From: Chloroflexota bacterium
GTDB lineage: Bacteria > Chloroflexota > Dehalococcoidia > JACPQD01
Reading direction: 5' to 3'
Assembly: GCA_016190665.1 (NCBI GenBank)
Contig: JACPQD010000021.1
Location: 186,001-250,000, forward strand
Length of the DNA: 64,000 nucleotides
The notes beneath the pieces were generated by a model. That model saw only the letters and a program-made list of their open reading frames with translations, was not told the DNA's origin and searched no databases. Of this stretch, positions 16,376 to 26,739 are shown piece by piece. The position numbers and the translations under genes are program-made. Numbering within the stretch: the stretch's first letter is position 1; every line of letters begins with the position of its first letter.

Positions 16376-17655
16376 AGCACCCTGTTCGATGCGGAATCCG
16401 CAGCACTGAGTCCGCTTGAAGACCCCTCCAGGAGTTGATACAGCCTCTCGACTGCAGCGACATGATGCGACATCGTCTCCACTGGGCGAATCCCGTGACA
16501 TAAGTGCTGCAATATGTGGCGGTCCTCTATGATGACCCTAACCTTATCCAATAAATCGCCCACGTCGCCGGTCTCGAAGAGCAGGCCATCCACACCATCC
16601 GCAACTTGCTCGGCAAGCGCGCCGATGCGCGAAGCGATGACGGGAATGCCGACCGCGAAGGCCTCCTGCACCACAAGAGGCCAGTTTTCATACCAGAGGG
16701 ACGGTACAACCAGCGTATCGACCTGGGCCAGGGTTGTCCACAGCTCGTCCCTGGAAAGCCGGCCCATAAGGTGGATGCCTCTGCCGCGCGCAGCCTGGCG
16801 CAGTCCCGCTGAGTATTCCGGGAATACGTTTTCATCCCCGTAGATGAAGAGCTCGGCAACTCGATGGTCAATACTGTTGAAGGCCTCCACAACAATGTGA
16901 ACACCTTTCTGCCAGGCCAAAGATCCAAGGTAAGCGAATCTCAGTTTGCCGTCGGGTCGCCGCCTCGCCGGCGCTGCGACGGGGCCTTCGATTCCCAGGG
17001 GCAGATGCGCTATCCGGGACGGCTCAAGTCCCCTCTGTGTGAATATCTGGGCAATGAAGCGTGACGGAGCGATAACCAGGTTGGCTTTCTTCAATGCCTG
17101 CCATACCTTGTAGTTACGCAGGGCGAAAACTGGCGCCGCCAGGGATAGGACAGCGGACAGATAAGGTCGGCGGAGCCGGTAGGCGGCGCATACTGCGCAA
17201 CTCAAACCGAACCGAGAGCCACAGCATACTCTTTGCTTTGGAGTGACTGCCTGGCTGTTGGGACAGAGGAACCAGTAATCGTGGAGGGTGATGATGGTGG
17301 GCGTGCCCGCCCTTCGAGCGATGTCCACCAGATTCGAGGACAGACCGGCAAGATGGTGGAAATGAACGACGCTGGGAGCTTCCCGACGCAGGAGAGAGGC
17401 AAAAGCGCTTTCTACGTCCCGGTTGCCGAAAGCGCGGCGGAATGTACCCCATCCGCTGTTCAAAGGATCCAGGCCTCCCGGCGCGACGCAGAGACGAAGG
17501 CCGTCCCGAAGCTCCTCTCCACGGGCATCGCCGCCAAAGAAGACCGAAACGCGATGTCCACGCTCTTGCAGGACCCGCGAAAGACTGGCGACATAGATCT
17601 CGGTCCCGCCGACGTGACCTGGTGGAAACTGATGCACTACCTGGAGAAGCTTCAC
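16363..17655 (-). CDS. GT4-family glycosyltransferase
   Basis: 430 residues. N-terminal GT-B half starts VKLLQVVHQFPPGHVGGTE, the glycine-rich acceptor-side motif; the C-terminal half has KLRFAYLGSLAWQKGVH and the nucleotide-sugar motif ENWPLVVQEAFAVGIPVIAS, with the E-X7-E retaining-enzyme pattern. A cluster of Cys near residues 145-160 (CPNSQ, CCGSRFGLSCAVCAAY) is shared by some GT4 members. GTG 17655 overlaps the previous stop in GTGA; ATG 17691 would overlap it by 40 bases. Cytoplasmic enzyme of polymer assembly. Confidence 0.88.
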   Translation of the reverse strand: MKLLQVVHQFPPGHVGGTEIYVASLSRVLQERGHRVSVFFGGDARGEELRDGLRLCVAPGGLDPLNSGWGTFRRAFGNRDVESAFASLLRREAPSVVHFHHLAGLSSNLVDIARRAGTPTIITLHDYWFLCPNSQAVTPKQRVCCGSRFGLSCAVCAAYRLRRPYLSAVLSLAAPVFALRNYKVWQALKKANLVIAPSRFIAQIFTQRGLEPSRIAHLPLGIEGPVAAPARRRPDGKLRFAYLGSLAWQKGVHIVVEAFNSIDHRVAELFIYGDENVFPEYSAGLRQAARGRGIHLMGRLSRDELWTTLAQVDTLVVPSLWYENWPLVVQEAFAVGIPVIASRIGALAEQVADGVDGLLFETGDVGDLLDKVRVIIEDRHILQHLCHGIRPVETMSHHVAAVERLYQLLEGSSSGLSAADSASNRVLWSG

Positions 17656-18740
17656 GTTGTCGCCTGGCTGGCGAGGAGCGGAGACAGGCATCTCCAGAAG
17701 GCTTCCTGCACTGCTTCCTTACGATACATTTCAAGTCGCTTGTTCTGCGCCTCGAGGATGCGAGTCTTTGTCTCCCGGTCTCCCAGCAAATGGTTTATAA
17801 GTTCGGCAATGACGGGGAAGTCTTTCTTCCTAACCAGCACCCCGGCTTCCCCGAGCGTCTCCGGGACAGCCGTCGCCTTGAAGGAGATAACTGGAACGCC
17901 AAAATACATGGCCTCGATAAGCGGCACTCCGAATCCCTCGTGTTCGCTCATGCTGACAAAAACGCCGGCGACCTTGTAATAGGCGTTCAGCGCTGCCTGG
18001 CTCACGTGGCCGCAGAAATGCACATCGCTCAAATTGAGATACTCGACCAGGTCTCGCAGCCATCGATAGTACACTTGCGTCGCGCCCGGGGAGCCCACTA
18101 AAAGGAGCCGGGAGTTGGGGTTTATCTCCTTATAGAAGCGGAAGGTCTTGATTACGTCCTCCTGCTTCTTGTTGGGCGCGATTCTCCCCACAAAAAGCAG
18201 GTTCGTCGTATCCCCGCTCCATCTCGCCAGGACCTCCGGATCAGGAGCGACCTCGTACTTCTCGTCCAGAATGACCGCTGGTAGGATGCCCACATCCCGG
18301 TAGCCGAGGGCCGAAAGGTCCTTTCTGCTGAATTCGGACATAGACACCGCAAGGTCCACAGAGTCTCTGAGGTGGACTAGTTCCTGTTGGCCATCCCGTA
18401 ACTGAGCATAGAGCATCGGGTCCTCGTGCCTGAAATACCTGGCTGGAGTCATGTTATGGTAGATCAGCGCGGTCTTGATGCCAGCGGCCTTCTTTCGCCC
18501 CACGAAGGCGCTGACCTCTGTCCCCAAGGCGTAGTGATACAGGAGGGTGTCTCCGGATTTCAGAGGGTGACGCTCATAGTGCGTGACGGCCCGGCGCAAT
18601 GACGGATGGATGTGATGGGCCAGGATAGAAGAATCGAACCCTCGTTCGTGTAACCAGGCGCGCAGGGCGACGGCCATATTGAACACTGCATCCCCAGGCA
18701 TAGCCGCCTCCATCACCTGATGGACGCTATGACTTGCCAT
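17652..18740 (-). CDS. GT4-family glycosyltransferase
   Basis: 362 residues. Key features are LLFVGRIAPNKKQEDVI, the typical start of the nucleotide-binding half, and SEHEGFGVPLIEAMYFGVPV with the paired Glu of GT4 enzymes. The N-terminal half contains TALIYHNMTPARYF. Related proteins act on mannose- or rhamnose-type donors, but the donor here is unknown. It overlaps the neighbouring hypothetical gene upstream by 14 bases and the next glycosyltransferase by four. Confidence 0.88.
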   Translation of the reverse strand: MASHSVHQVMEAAMPGDAVFNMAVALRAWLHERGFDSSILAHHIHPSLRRAVTHYERHPLKSGDTLLYHYALGTEVSAFVGRKKAAGIKTALIYHNMTPARYFRHEDPMLYAQLRDGQQELVHLRDSVDLAVSMSEFSRKDLSALGYRDVGILPAVILDEKYEVAPDPEVLARWSGDTTNLLFVGRIAPNKKQEDVIKTFRFYKEINPNSRLLLVGSPGATQVYYRWLRDLVEYLNLSDVHFCGHVSQAALNAYYKVAGVFVSMSEHEGFGVPLIEAMYFGVPVISFKATAVPETLGEAGVLVRKKDFPVIAELINHLLGDRETKTRILEAQNKRLEMYRKEAVQEAFWRCLSPLLASQATT

Positions 18741-19212
18741 GTTTCTCCGGCGGCATGCCGCCCATTCCCGTCTTCATTCTGTCCAGTTCAGCGCGCAAGC
18801 GATGCGTTTCCCTGCTCAGAAGAGTCACCACGCGGAGCATGTGCGCATTGTAATGGGCCTGCTTGCCGGCCAGGATATTCACGTAGTAGAGAACGAGGTG
18901 ATGGAACTGTCTCTTGAGCAGGTCGAAAATGGGCCCGACGATGGGGAAACTGGAGGCGCGCACGTCGGGCGTAACCGAAACATCGCAGAGGCGCACGCGA
19001 TGCAGATAATATTCCATCTCCGAGCGCGGAACAGCGGTGGAGTCCGAAGCCGACTCGATGAGATCGTCGAACGAGGGAATATAGCCTGTCCAGGGCCTCC
19101 TGCGATGCGCCGCCAGGTTAGCCTCCAGCGCTCTGAGAAGCCTCTCGGCGTCAACGCTCGGCGATCTCACTTCGATGGCGTCTCGGACGCGTGACCTGAC
19201 CCGCCGCCTCAT
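18727..19212 (-). CDS. Hypothetical protein of exopolysaccharide operon
   Basis: 161 residues, mostly helical. The region FPIVGPIFDLLKRQFHHLVL followed by YYVNILAGKQAHYNAHMLR resembles a segment seen N-terminal to methyltransferases or glycosyltransferases in polysaccharide clusters, but no catalytic domain is present here. It starts at a codon overlapping the preceding glycosyltransferase stop by four bases. It may be an adaptor or a split-off domain; function unknown. Confidence 0.6.
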   Translation of the reverse strand: MRRRVRSRVRDAIEVRSPSVDAERLLRALEANLAAHRRRPWTGYIPSFDDLIESASDSTAVPRSEMEYYLHRVRLCDVSVTPDVRASSFPIVGPIFDLLKRQFHHLVLYYVNILAGKQAHYNAHMLRVVTLLSRETHRLRAELDRMKTGMGGMPPEKHGKS

Positions 19213-20477
19213 GTGCGTCTCCCGGCCACTTCTTCGTACACTGCTGCCACGCGGGCATACACCTTGTCCCAGGTGTAGCGCTTTTCCACTTTGGCGCGCC
19301 CACTTCGGCCCAATCTGGTGGCCTGATCTCTGTCGCTGAGCAGCCGCTCCACGCCCTGGGCAATGGCTGCGACATCGCCGAAAGGAACAAGATAGCCGTC
19401 GACTCCATCGTCGATGACATCTGGCACCGCCCCGGCCCGGGCGCCAATGACAGGCTTTTCATATGCCCAGGCCTCGAGGTAAGCGATCCCAAAAGACTCC
19501 GTCCGGGATGGCATGACCATCACGTCGCCGCAGGCAAGAAGGTCCAGTTTGTCCTGGTCGGAGATCGCGCCCAGCAAATGGCAGCGTGACTTATCGCGCT
19601 CCGGAAGGTGGTCGAAGTACCGGGCAAAGTGGTCGAAGGGTGTCCCCGCCAGCACCAGGTCAGCGCCAAAACCTTGCGCCCAGAGTCTCCTCATAGCTTC
19701 CACGGTGTGGACGGCGCCCTTTTCAAAAGCCACCGCGCCCAGGTAAAAGGCGAAGGGTCGGTCAATACCGAACTTATCGCGGAACCTCCGCGCCTCCCCT
19801 CCCGCCAGGCGGCTCATGTTGACGCCGGCGCCGACGGCATGCACCTTGTGCGCCGGTACGCCACGCCCCACCAGATACTTCTTCTCCAGGGGTGTTAGAG
19901 TGAAGACAGCATGGCCGTTTCGCAGCAGCGATACTTGATGCCTCATGGTATAGAATCGCCGCACCCTATCGCTACCCTCATCGCCCAAATGAATGAAAGG
20001 GGTGGCCATGAAGGGAACCCTATTCCGCTGGGCGCAGCCAAAGGCAGAGTACATCAGACTCTCGAAGGGTATGCTCATCCCGTGTACAAGGTCGAAGCCG
20101 CCCTCCATAGCCAGGAGCGCCTCGTCAAGCTCCTGGACCCAGGGCGTGTATTTGGCGAGCAGCCAGAGCCAATGCTCCGGGACCGTGGCCACGCGAGATA
20201 GCTCGATAGCGGCCCGCCTTAAAGCATAGTAGGAGTATGGGGAGAAGGGAAGATGCCGCAGCGGGAGGCGGCGCACGTGAACCCCATTGATGCACTCCTC
20301 TGTTACATCGATGCGGCTCTTCCCCGGCCTCCAGATGCCATCGGTCTCCTTGGCGTCAGTAGTAAGAACCTGGACCGCATGGCCATCTCCCACGAGGCGC
20401 TCAGCGATCTCTTGGGCGTACACCTGAGAGCCGCCAACAAAGGGAGGGTAACCAATGTTGACTATCAGAACGCGCAT
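19209..20477 (-). CDS. GT4-family glycosyltransferase
   Basis: 422 residues, GT-B fold. The N-terminus MRVLIVNIGYPPFVGGSQVY is a classic GT4 acceptor-side motif; the C-terminal half has PFAFYLGAVAFEKGAVHTVE and SRTESFGIAYLEAWAYEKPV, with the E-X7-E motif. It lies 37 bp after the tyrosine autokinase gene and heads the glycosyltransferase series. It transfers a sugar from a nucleotide donor to a growing lipid-linked or polymer acceptor. Confidence 0.9.
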   Translation of the reverse strand: MRVLIVNIGYPPFVGGSQVYAQEIAERLVGDGHAVQVLTTDAKETDGIWRPGKSRIDVTEECINGVHVRRLPLRHLPFSPYSYYALRRAAIELSRVATVPEHWLWLLAKYTPWVQELDEALLAMEGGFDLVHGMSIPFESLMYSAFGCAQRNRVPFMATPFIHLGDEGSDRVRRFYTMRHQVSLLRNGHAVFTLTPLEKKYLVGRGVPAHKVHAVGAGVNMSRLAGGEARRFRDKFGIDRPFAFYLGAVAFEKGAVHTVEAMRRLWAQGFGADLVLAGTPFDHFARYFDHLPERDKSRCHLLGAISDQDKLDLLACGDVMVMPSRTESFGIAYLEAWAYEKPVIGARAGAVPDVIDDGVDGYLVPFGDVAAIAQGVERLLSDRDQATRLGRSGRAKVEKRYTWDKVYARVAAVYEEVAGRRT

Positions 20478-20514
20478 GTTGGTGGAAGCTTAGCCGGAAA
20501 GGCTCATTCGAAGG

Positions 20515-22137
20515 CTAGGCCGCCACAGGCTTGTCGGGGTGGCCCGGTTTCTGCCCATCGGAATGCGGACGGTAATAGTAATGATAGTAGCCGCCTCGCC
20601 CTCTGGACCGATGACGGTTCAGAACCACGCCCAGAATTCGGGCGTCAACGCGCTTCAGGGCCTCCACGGCGCGCCTGCTTTCCTCCATCCTCGTCTTGCG
20701 AGTATCCAATACCAGAAGCAGACCATCCACTTGGCTGGCAATGATGCCAGCGTCCGTCACCGCCAAAACAGGCGGAGTGTCAACTATGACGACATCGGCT
20801 TCCGCTTTCAGTTCATTCAGCAGAAGCCTCATCTTCTCCGAGGCCAGCAGCTCGGCGGGGTTCGGAGGTATGGGGCCACTCGTGAGGATGCGCAGGTCGG
20901 GCACGCCGGAGTCGACCAGCGCCTCCGTGGGACAACGGCCACCGCCCGCCAATAGCGTCGTCAATCCGGTAGCGTTACTCAACTCAAAGAATCGATGCAC
21001 GGCGGGACGCCGAAGATCCGCGTCCACGATTATGACCCTTTTCCCGGACTGCGCGATAACGATGCCGAGATTGGTGGAGATGGTGGTCTTGCCTTCCCCA
21101 GGCCCAGGGCTGGATACCATCAGGGTCCTGTCAAGCCCATCCACCACGCAAAACTCGATGTTCGTACGGAGGATCCTGTAGGCTTCCACCAGGGGTGAAC
21201 GTTCGCCCACATTCGTTAATAGGCCACGTTTGGGGCTCCTTATTCCTCTAACCTGCACAATGTTTCCCATCGCATATAATCCGAGCAGTTGTTCCACGTC
21301 CTTGGCAGTCTTGATGGTGCTGTCCGCATAGTCCAGCAGCGAGCTGGCGATCAGCCCCAATACCAGACCCGCCAGGGCACCGCCAATCGTATTCAGCCAG
21401 ACCAGCGGGCGTACCGGAGAGGAGGGCAGTTCAGCATAGGACGCTACCCTGAGGCTGTTGGCAAGGCGCGCCTCGGACATGCGCGTATCTTCAGCGCTGC
21501 GGAGCAGCATCACGTAAAGGGCCCGGTCCCTCGTCAATATGTTCTCCAACCTCATCAACTCCAGCCGTACGAACTCCGGGACATCCACGTTGCGGGGATT
21601 GCGCAGATCACCCAGGGCCGCCATCGCTGTCTGGGTTGCCTCCATCCTCTTCTCGACTGCCCCGATCTGCCTATCCACATCTTCTTTGCCGCTCTTGTAG
21701 CTGTCTATCTGGCGCGTCTTAATCTCCCTGCTGAACTCGTCAGCGATTCTGTTGGCTATCTCTTTGCCTCGCAGCGGGATGCCGTCTTCAACGCGGATCC
21801 GTATGAGCTGGGACTGGCTTATCTGCTCAGCCTTGACCATGCCGGCGAGCCGGGAAGCGCTAAAGGAAAGGTCTAGAGCTTCGACAACTTTGCTCAAGAC
21901 GTTGGTTCCCTGTATCATCTCCACATAAGTCTTGGCCAGGCGCTCGGTGGTGAGCACCGAGCCGTAGGGATCTCGCAGCGGGTCCGCGCCTTCCTCGATC
22001 TGAAGAATGGCCGAGGCGCTGTAGACAGGAGTGGCGAGGGCGCTGGCATAATAGCTGATGCTGCCCACTATGATCCCTGACAGCAGGATCAGCCAGGCTC
22101 TGCCGGCAATTACGCCGCCCAATCCGCGAAGTTCCAC
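20515..22137 (-). CDS. Polysaccharide co-polymerase / tyrosine autokinase (Wzc-like)
   Basis: 540 residues. Two membrane helices (about 12-32 and 235-255) flank a Wzz chain-length domain with coiled coil; a cytoplasmic BY-kinase domain follows with Walker A VSSPGPGEGKTTISTNLG, Walker A' RVIIVDADLRRP and Walker B VVIVDTPPVL. The C-terminus has a tyrosine cluster (YYHYYYRP) that would be autophosphorylated. It controls export and chain length of the polymer made by the downstream genes. Single-chain fusion of the two halves is the Gram-negative/Chloroflexota layout. Own promoter upstream. Confidence 0.92.
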   Translation of the reverse strand: MELRGLGGVIAGRAWLILLSGIIVGSISYYASALATPVYSASAILQIEEGADPLRDPYGSVLTTERLAKTYVEMIQGTNVLSKVVEALDLSFSASRLAGMVKAEQISQSQLIRIRVEDGIPLRGKEIANRIADEFSREIKTRQIDSYKSGKEDVDRQIGAVEKRMEATQTAMAALGDLRNPRNVDVPEFVRLELMRLENILTRDRALYVMLLRSAEDTRMSEARLANSLRVASYAELPSSPVRPLVWLNTIGGALAGLVLGLIASSLLDYADSTIKTAKDVEQLLGLYAMGNIVQVRGIRSPKRGLLTNVGERSPLVEAYRILRTNIEFCVVDGLDRTLMVSSPGPGEGKTTISTNLGIVIAQSGKRVIIVDADLRRPAVHRFFELSNATGLTTLLAGGGRCPTEALVDSGVPDLRILTSGPIPPNPAELLASEKMRLLLNELKAEADVVIVDTPPVLAVTDAGIIASQVDGLLLVLDTRKTRMEESRRAVEALKRVDARILGVVLNRHRSRGRGGYYHYYYRPHSDGQKPGHPDKPVAA

Positions 22138-22196
22138 GTTTTCTCCCGCCGAGCAACCGGATCAGAAGTCACTTTGAGACGCAGGGTTCGGGACAA

Positions 22197-22225
22197 ATTA
22201 TATCAAAGCGTATCAATTCACACAA
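22197..22225 (-). promoter_or_regulatory. Promoter of the exopolysaccharide operon
   Basis: Minus strand TTGTGT (22225-22220), 17-base spacer, TATAAT (22202-22197), about 60 bases before the autokinase start. It diverges from the greA promoter. Confidence 0.65.
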
Positions 22226-22236
22226 CTTGACTGCCC

Positions 22237-22265
22237 TTTACAACCTTGGGTGCATGCATTATAAT
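22237..22265 (+). promoter_or_regulatory. Promoter of greA
   Basis: TTTACA (22237-22242), 17-base spacer and perfect TATAAT (22260-22265), 74 bases before the greA ATG. Confidence 0.7.
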
Positions 22266-22339
22266 GTCAGTTGCTGAGGGGGGCAAACGTGGTTTTGCCG
22301 TCTCTCAGTGTTTTTTAGTCCCTGGGAGGAGGCGCAGCA

Positions 22340-22810
22340 ATGGCCCAGAAGCAAGTGTTCCTCACTTCCGAAGGTCTGGCCAAACTCGCCGCAGAGCTGG
22401 AGCACTTGCAAACTGTGCGGCGTCATGAGGTGGCGCAACGTATCCAACAGGCTAAGGAGCTGGCTGGTACGGCTAACAATGCGGAGTACGAGGACGCAAA
22501 GAACGAACAGGCTTTTGTGGAAGGGCGCATCCTCACCCTGGAGACTATTCTTAAGAATGCCACCATCATTCCGGCCGGAAAGCCCCATCCCAACGTTGTG
22601 CAGATTGGCTCCAGTGTCACTGTTCTCGCGCAGGACGGCGAGGAGGAGCATTACATCATCGTGGGCAGTGCAGAAGCCAACCCGAGGCTGGGCAAGATCT
22701 CGAATGAGTCGCCCGTGGGCCGTGGGCTGCTGGGCAAACGGGTCGGCGATGAAATCGAAGTTCAGGCGCCTGGCGGACCTCTTAAGCTCACCGTCATGGC
22801 AATAGGATAG
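22340..22810 (+). CDS. greA: Transcription elongation factor GreA
   Basis: 156 residues, standard length. The N-terminal coiled coil carries NAEYEDAKNEQAFVEGRI, which includes the acidic tip residues that help RNA polymerase cleave backtracked RNA; the C-terminal FKBP-like domain has GSSVTVL, NESPVGRGLLGKRVGDEI. It rescues stalled polymerase. GGGAGGAGG provides an excellent ribosome-binding site. lysS follows. Confidence 0.96.
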   Translation: MAQKQVFLTSEGLAKLAAELEHLQTVRRHEVAQRIQQAKELAGTANNAEYEDAKNEQAFVEGRILTLETILKNATIIPAGKPHPNVVQIGSSVTVLAQDGEEEHYIIVGSAEANPRLGKISNESPVGRGLLGKRVGDEIEVQAPGGPLKLTVMAIG

Positions 22811-22875
22811 AGAGGTAAAGAGGGCGGCTACACAAACCAGGGATACTGTTGATCGCTGTGGCCTGCCTTCCCAGG

Positions 22876-24360
22876 ATGGCAGACAGAAAAGAAGATCTGT
22901 TACAACAGCGCCTCGCTAAACTGGGCAGAATCCGCGCCCAAGGCATCGATCCCTACCCAACCACTTACCGCCGCACCTGCACCAACCAGGAGGCCCTGGG
23001 GGCCTTCCTTCTTCGGGAGGACAGCCCCGATGCCATCGGGGCGCCGCCGGTCAAGCTAGCCGGCCGCATCACGTCACATCGGCCCATGGGCAAGGCAACT
23101 TTCATGGACCTCCGGGACGGCTCGGCGAAGATACAACTGTATTTCAAGCGTGACACTCTGGGCGCCGACAAGTACGCCATGCTCAAGGAACTGGATCTTG
23201 GCGACATCATCGGGGTAACCGGCCGAACCTTCAGGACCCACACCGGGGAGATAACGCTGGATGCCAGCGACTTCACCATTCTGTGCAAAGCCTTGCAACC
23301 GCCGCCGGAGAAATGGCATGGCCTGACCGATGTGGAGAAGCGCTACCGCCAGCGGTACGTTGACCTGATCTCCAACGAGGACGTGCGGCGTATTTTCCTG
23401 CTGCGGAGTCAGTTGGTGGCCGCGGTGCGCCGGTTCCTTGACGCCAGGGGTTTCATGGAAACGGAGACTCCGGTGCTCCAGTCCACCGCCGGCGGCGCTC
23501 TGGCCCGGCCCTTTATCACCCATCATAACGCCCTGGACCGCGATTTCTACCTCCGGATCGCGACCGAACTGCATCTCAAGCGGTTGCTTATTGGTGGTTT
23601 CGATAAAGTATACGAGCTGGGTCGCATCTTCCGTAACGAGGGCATTTCCACCAAGCATAACCCGGAGTTCACCTCCCTGGAGACTTACGAGGCCTATGCG
23701 GACTACCGAGACGTGATGGCTATGGTGGAAGAGATGGTTTCTTGCGTCGCCCGGGATGTGCTCGGCACACTTCAGGTCGCCTATAACGGCAGCACCATTG
23801 ATTTTACTCCGCCCTGGCACCGGATGACGCTGAGAGATGCCATCATCCGCTACTCGGGCGTGGATTTCGAGGACTATCCGGACGCCGACTCCCTGCGCCG
23901 GAAGACCCATGAGATTGGCGTCAGAGCTGACGAGCGGGCGGGACGCGGCAAGCTTATCGACGAGTTGCTGTCCACCTTCGTCGAGCCGAATCTTGTTCAG
24001 CCCACCTTCCTCCTTGATTACCCTGTCGAGCTGTCACCGCTGGCCAAGAGAAAGCCGGACAACCCGCGGCTGGTGGAGCGTTTCGAGGGCTTTGCCGGGG
24101 GCATCGAGATCGCTAACGCCTTCACTGAGCTCAACGATCCCCAGGACCAGCGGGAGCGCTTCGCCGAGCAACTGCGCCGGCGAGAGGCAGGGGACGAAGA
24201 GGCCGAGATGCCGGACGAGGACTTCCTCCTTGCTCTGGAATATGGCATGCCTCCCGCAGGGGGGCTGGGAGTAGGTATCGACAGGCTAGTCATGCTGCTC
24301 ACTGACCAGCAGTCCATTAGAGAGGTGATTCTCTTCCCCCAGCTGCGGAGCAAGGAGTAA
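22876..24360 (+). CDS. lysS: Lysyl-tRNA synthetase, class II
   Basis: 494 residues from ATG 22876 (a TTG start at 22849 with a better ribosome-binding site would add nine residues). The OB-fold anticodon-binding domain (about 50-150: [20 protein letters not shown]) is followed by the class II core: motif 1 near [20 protein letters not shown], motif 2 [18 protein letters not shown], motif 3 [14 protein letters not shown]. It charges tRNA-Lys. serS begins two bases after its stop. Confidence 0.96.
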   Translation: MADRKEDLLQQRLAKLGRIRAQGIDPYPTTYRRTCTNQEALGAFLLREDSPDAIGAPPVKLAGRITSHRPMGKATFMDLRDGSAKIQLYFKRDTLGADKYAMLKELDLGDIIGVTGRTFRTHTGEITLDASDFTILCKALQPPPEKWHGLTDVEKRYRQRYVDLISNEDVRRIFLLRSQLVAAVRRFLDARGFMETETPVLQSTAGGALARPFITHHNALDRDFYLRIATELHLKRLLIGGFDKVYELGRIFRNEGISTKHNPEFTSLETYEAYADYRDVMAMVEEMVSCVARDVLGTLQVAYNGSTIDFTPPWHRMTLRDAIIRYSGVDFEDYPDADSLRRKTHEIGVRADERAGRGKLIDELLSTFVEPNLVQPTFLLDYPVELSPLAKRKPDNPRLVERFEGFAGGIEIANAFTELNDPQDQRERFAEQLRRREAGDEEAEMPDEDFLLALEYGMPPAGGLGVGIDRLVMLLTDQQSIREVILFPQLRSKE

Positions 24361-24362
24361 CC

Positions 24363-25622
24363 ATGCTTAGCCTCCAATTCGTCCGCGAAAACGCCGACCT
24401 CGTGCGCCAGGCCCTCGCCAATCGCTTTGAGACGGCGCCTTTGGACGATATTCTCGCCCTGGATGAGCAGCGCCGCAAGTTGCTGACTCGGTCGGAGACG
24501 TTGCGCGCCCGGCGCAGGGATGTCAGCAAACAGTTAGGCGCCATGAAGGAAAAGCCCGCGACAATCCTTGAAGAGATGAGGAAGGTGGGAGATGAGATAA
24601 GGAGCCTGGAGGAGGAGGTCAAGCAAGTAGATGCCAGGCTCGAAGACCTGCTGCTCCGCCTGCCGAATATACCCCATTCCAGCGTGCCTGTCGGCAAAGA
24701 CGACAGCGAGAACGTTGTGGTGCGCCGCTGGGGCGAGCCGACACAGTTCAGCTTCACTCCTCTGCCTCACTGGGATGTGGGGGAGAGACTGGGGATCATC
24801 GATTTTGCCCGGGGCTCCAAGATCAGCGGCGCTCGATTCTACGTGCTGCGCGGCCTGGGTTCGAAGCTGGAGCGGGCGATAATCGATTGGATGCTGGACC
24901 TGCACTGTGCGGAGCACGGGTATACGGAAGTGGCCACGCCTTATCTCGTGAAGCGTGAGGCTATGGTTGGCACCGGCCAGCTTCCCAAGTTCGAGGAGGA
25001 CATGTACCATTGCGAGCTGGACGATCTCTTTCTCATCCCGACGGCTGAGGTGCCGGTGACGAACCTCTACAGGGAAGAGATCCTGGAGCCAGGCACTCTG
25101 CCTCTGTACTACGTATGCTACACCGCCTGCTTCCGACGCGAAGCGGGAAGCGCCGGCAAAGACACGCGCGGCGTCACGCGAGTCCACCAGTTCAACAAGG
25201 TGGAGATGGTCAAGTTCGTCGAGCCGCAGACATCCTACGATGAACTCGAGAAACTCCTCGGCAACGCGGAGGATGTGCTCAAGAGGCTTGAAATCCCTTA
25301 CGAAGTAACGATGATGTGCACCGGCGACGTCGGGTTCGCCGCGGCTAAGAAGTACGATGTAAATGCCTGGTGCCCGGGCCAGGCCAAGTACGTGGAAGTG
25401 TCCTCGTGCAGCAACTTCGAGGCCTTTCAGGCGCGGCGGGCCAATATAAAGTACCGGCCCGCGCCAGGGGCGAAGGCCGAGTTCGTTCACACCTTGAATG
25501 GAAGCGGCGTCGCCGTGGGTCGCACTTTCGCGGCTATCCTGGAGAACTGTCAACAGGCCGACGGCAGCGTGGCCGTCCCCGAGGCGCTTCGCCCCTACAT
25601 GGGGGTAGAGGTCATCAAATAA
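24363..25622 (+). CDS. serS: Seryl-tRNA synthetase
   Basis: 419 residues. An N-terminal long antiparallel coiled coil (about 30-105) binds the tRNA variable arm; the class II core has [10 protein letters not shown], motif 2 [20 protein letters not shown] and motif 3 [20 protein letters not shown]. It charges tRNA-Ser and would also serylate tRNA-Sec, the first step in selenocysteine synthesis, which matters for the two selenoprotein genes here. DUF1786 starts at the next base. Confidence 0.96.
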   Translation: MLSLQFVRENADLVRQALANRFETAPLDDILALDEQRRKLLTRSETLRARRRDVSKQLGAMKEKPATILEEMRKVGDEIRSLEEEVKQVDARLEDLLLRLPNIPHSSVPVGKDDSENVVVRRWGEPTQFSFTPLPHWDVGERLGIIDFARGSKISGARFYVLRGLGSKLERAIIDWMLDLHCAEHGYTEVATPYLVKREAMVGTGQLPKFEEDMYHCELDDLFLIPTAEVPVTNLYREEILEPGTLPLYYVCYTACFRREAGSAGKDTRGVTRVHQFNKVEMVKFVEPQTSYDELEKLLGNAEDVLKRLEIPYEVTMMCTGDVGFAAAKKYDVNAWCPGQAKYVEVSSCSNFEAFQARRANIKYRPAPGAKAEFVHTLNGSGVAVGRTFAAILENCQQADGSVAVPEALRPYMGVEVIK

Positions 25623-25623
25623 G

Positions 25624-26709
25624 ATGCGCATCCTCGCGCTCGATATTGGCGCCGGCACCCAGGATATCCTCCTCTTCGACAGCGCCGTCGTTCCCACCAA
25701 CTGGATCAAGATGGTTATGCCTTCGCCCACGGTTATCGTGGCGGGCCGGATCGAGGCGGCCACGAAGCGCAGCGAAGACATCCTCCTCACCGGAGTAACT
25801 ATGGGCGGCGGCGCTTGCGCCAGCGCCCTCAAGAGGCATCTCCAGTGTGGCAGGAAGGCCTTCGCTACGTCCGACGCGGCGCGAACCTTCGATGACGACC
25901 TGGCCGAAGTGGAGAAGCTGGGTGTGGCCATCGTCGACGACCGGGAGGCCGAGCGGATCGAGGGGGCGACGGCGATCGATCTGAAGGACCTCGATCTCGA
26001 GGCTATTTCCTCTGCCCTTGCCCAGTTCGGCATCGAGCCACGCTTCCACGGCGTGGCCGTGGCCGTCCTCGACCATGGGGCGGCGCCTCCCGGCGTGAGC
26101 GACAGAGTATTCCGTTTCGACCACATTCAGGGTCTCGTGGCGGGAAACAACGGGCTGACCGCCTTTGCCCAACTCGGCGGCGAGGTCCCGACTTATCTCA
26201 CGCGCATGAAGGCCATCGTCGAGAGCTTCACGCTGGATATCCCTCTCCTACTTATGGATACGCCCGCTGCGGCCGCCCTCGGCGCGCTCCAAGACGCCAG
26301 GGTAAGCCAGCGCCGTCATCGCCTGATGGTCAACTGCGGCAACGCCCACACGCTTGGTTTCCACATGCGGGATGACGCCATCCTCGGCCTGTTTGAACAC
26401 CATACAGGCTGCCTTAATACGGAGAAGCTGGATCAGCTCATCACGAGGCTCTCGGGCGGCCAGCTCTCACGGCGGGAGGTGTTCGATGACGGCGGGCACG
26501 GCGCCTGCGTCGTGACCGGCAGCAGGACGAAGCCGTTTCTCGCCGTGACCGGCCCGCGCCGCAGGCTGCTGGCCGGCTCCGCCTTGCAGCCCTACTTCGC
26601 TGTCCCCCACGGCGACATGATGCTGGCCGGCCCCTTTGGCCTGGTGCGCGCTTTCGCTGAGAAAATCGGCGCCTGGAAGGACGAGATCATCGCGGCGCTG
26701 GCGGGATGA
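25624..26709 (+). CDS. DUF1786 family protein (actin/Hsp70-fold)
   Basis: 361 residues. MRILALDIGAGTQDILLFD is the phosphate-1 loop of the actin/Hsp70/sugar-kinase fold and MVNCGNAHTLGF is the phosphate-2 region. Databases often label the family as pyruvate formate-lyase activating-like, without evidence. It is common in Archaea and Chloroflexota and its function is unknown. The start lies one base after the serS stop. The C-terminal 70 residues reappear in the chimeric gene at 59800-60111. Confidence 0.85.
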   Translation: MRILALDIGAGTQDILLFDSAVVPTNWIKMVMPSPTVIVAGRIEAATKRSEDILLTGVTMGGGACASALKRHLQCGRKAFATSDAARTFDDDLAEVEKLGVAIVDDREAERIEGATAIDLKDLDLEAISSALAQFGIEPRFHGVAVAVLDHGAAPPGVSDRVFRFDHIQGLVAGNNGLTAFAQLGGEVPTYLTRMKAIVESFTLDIPLLLMDTPAAAALGALQDARVSQRRHRLMVNCGNAHTLGFHMRDDAILGLFEHHTGCLNTEKLDQLITRLSGGQLSRREVFDDGGHGACVVTGSRTKPFLAVTGPRRRLLAGSALQPYFAVPHGDMMLAGPFGLVRAFAEKIGAWKDEIIAALAG

Positions 26710-26739
26710 GCGCACAGCAACGGGGGCACAAAGCGCCGG

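Noticed and set aside
22227..22265. TTGACT at 22227 as the -35 box of greA
   Set aside because: The spacing to TATAAT is 27 bases; TTTACA at 22237 with a 17-base spacer fits.
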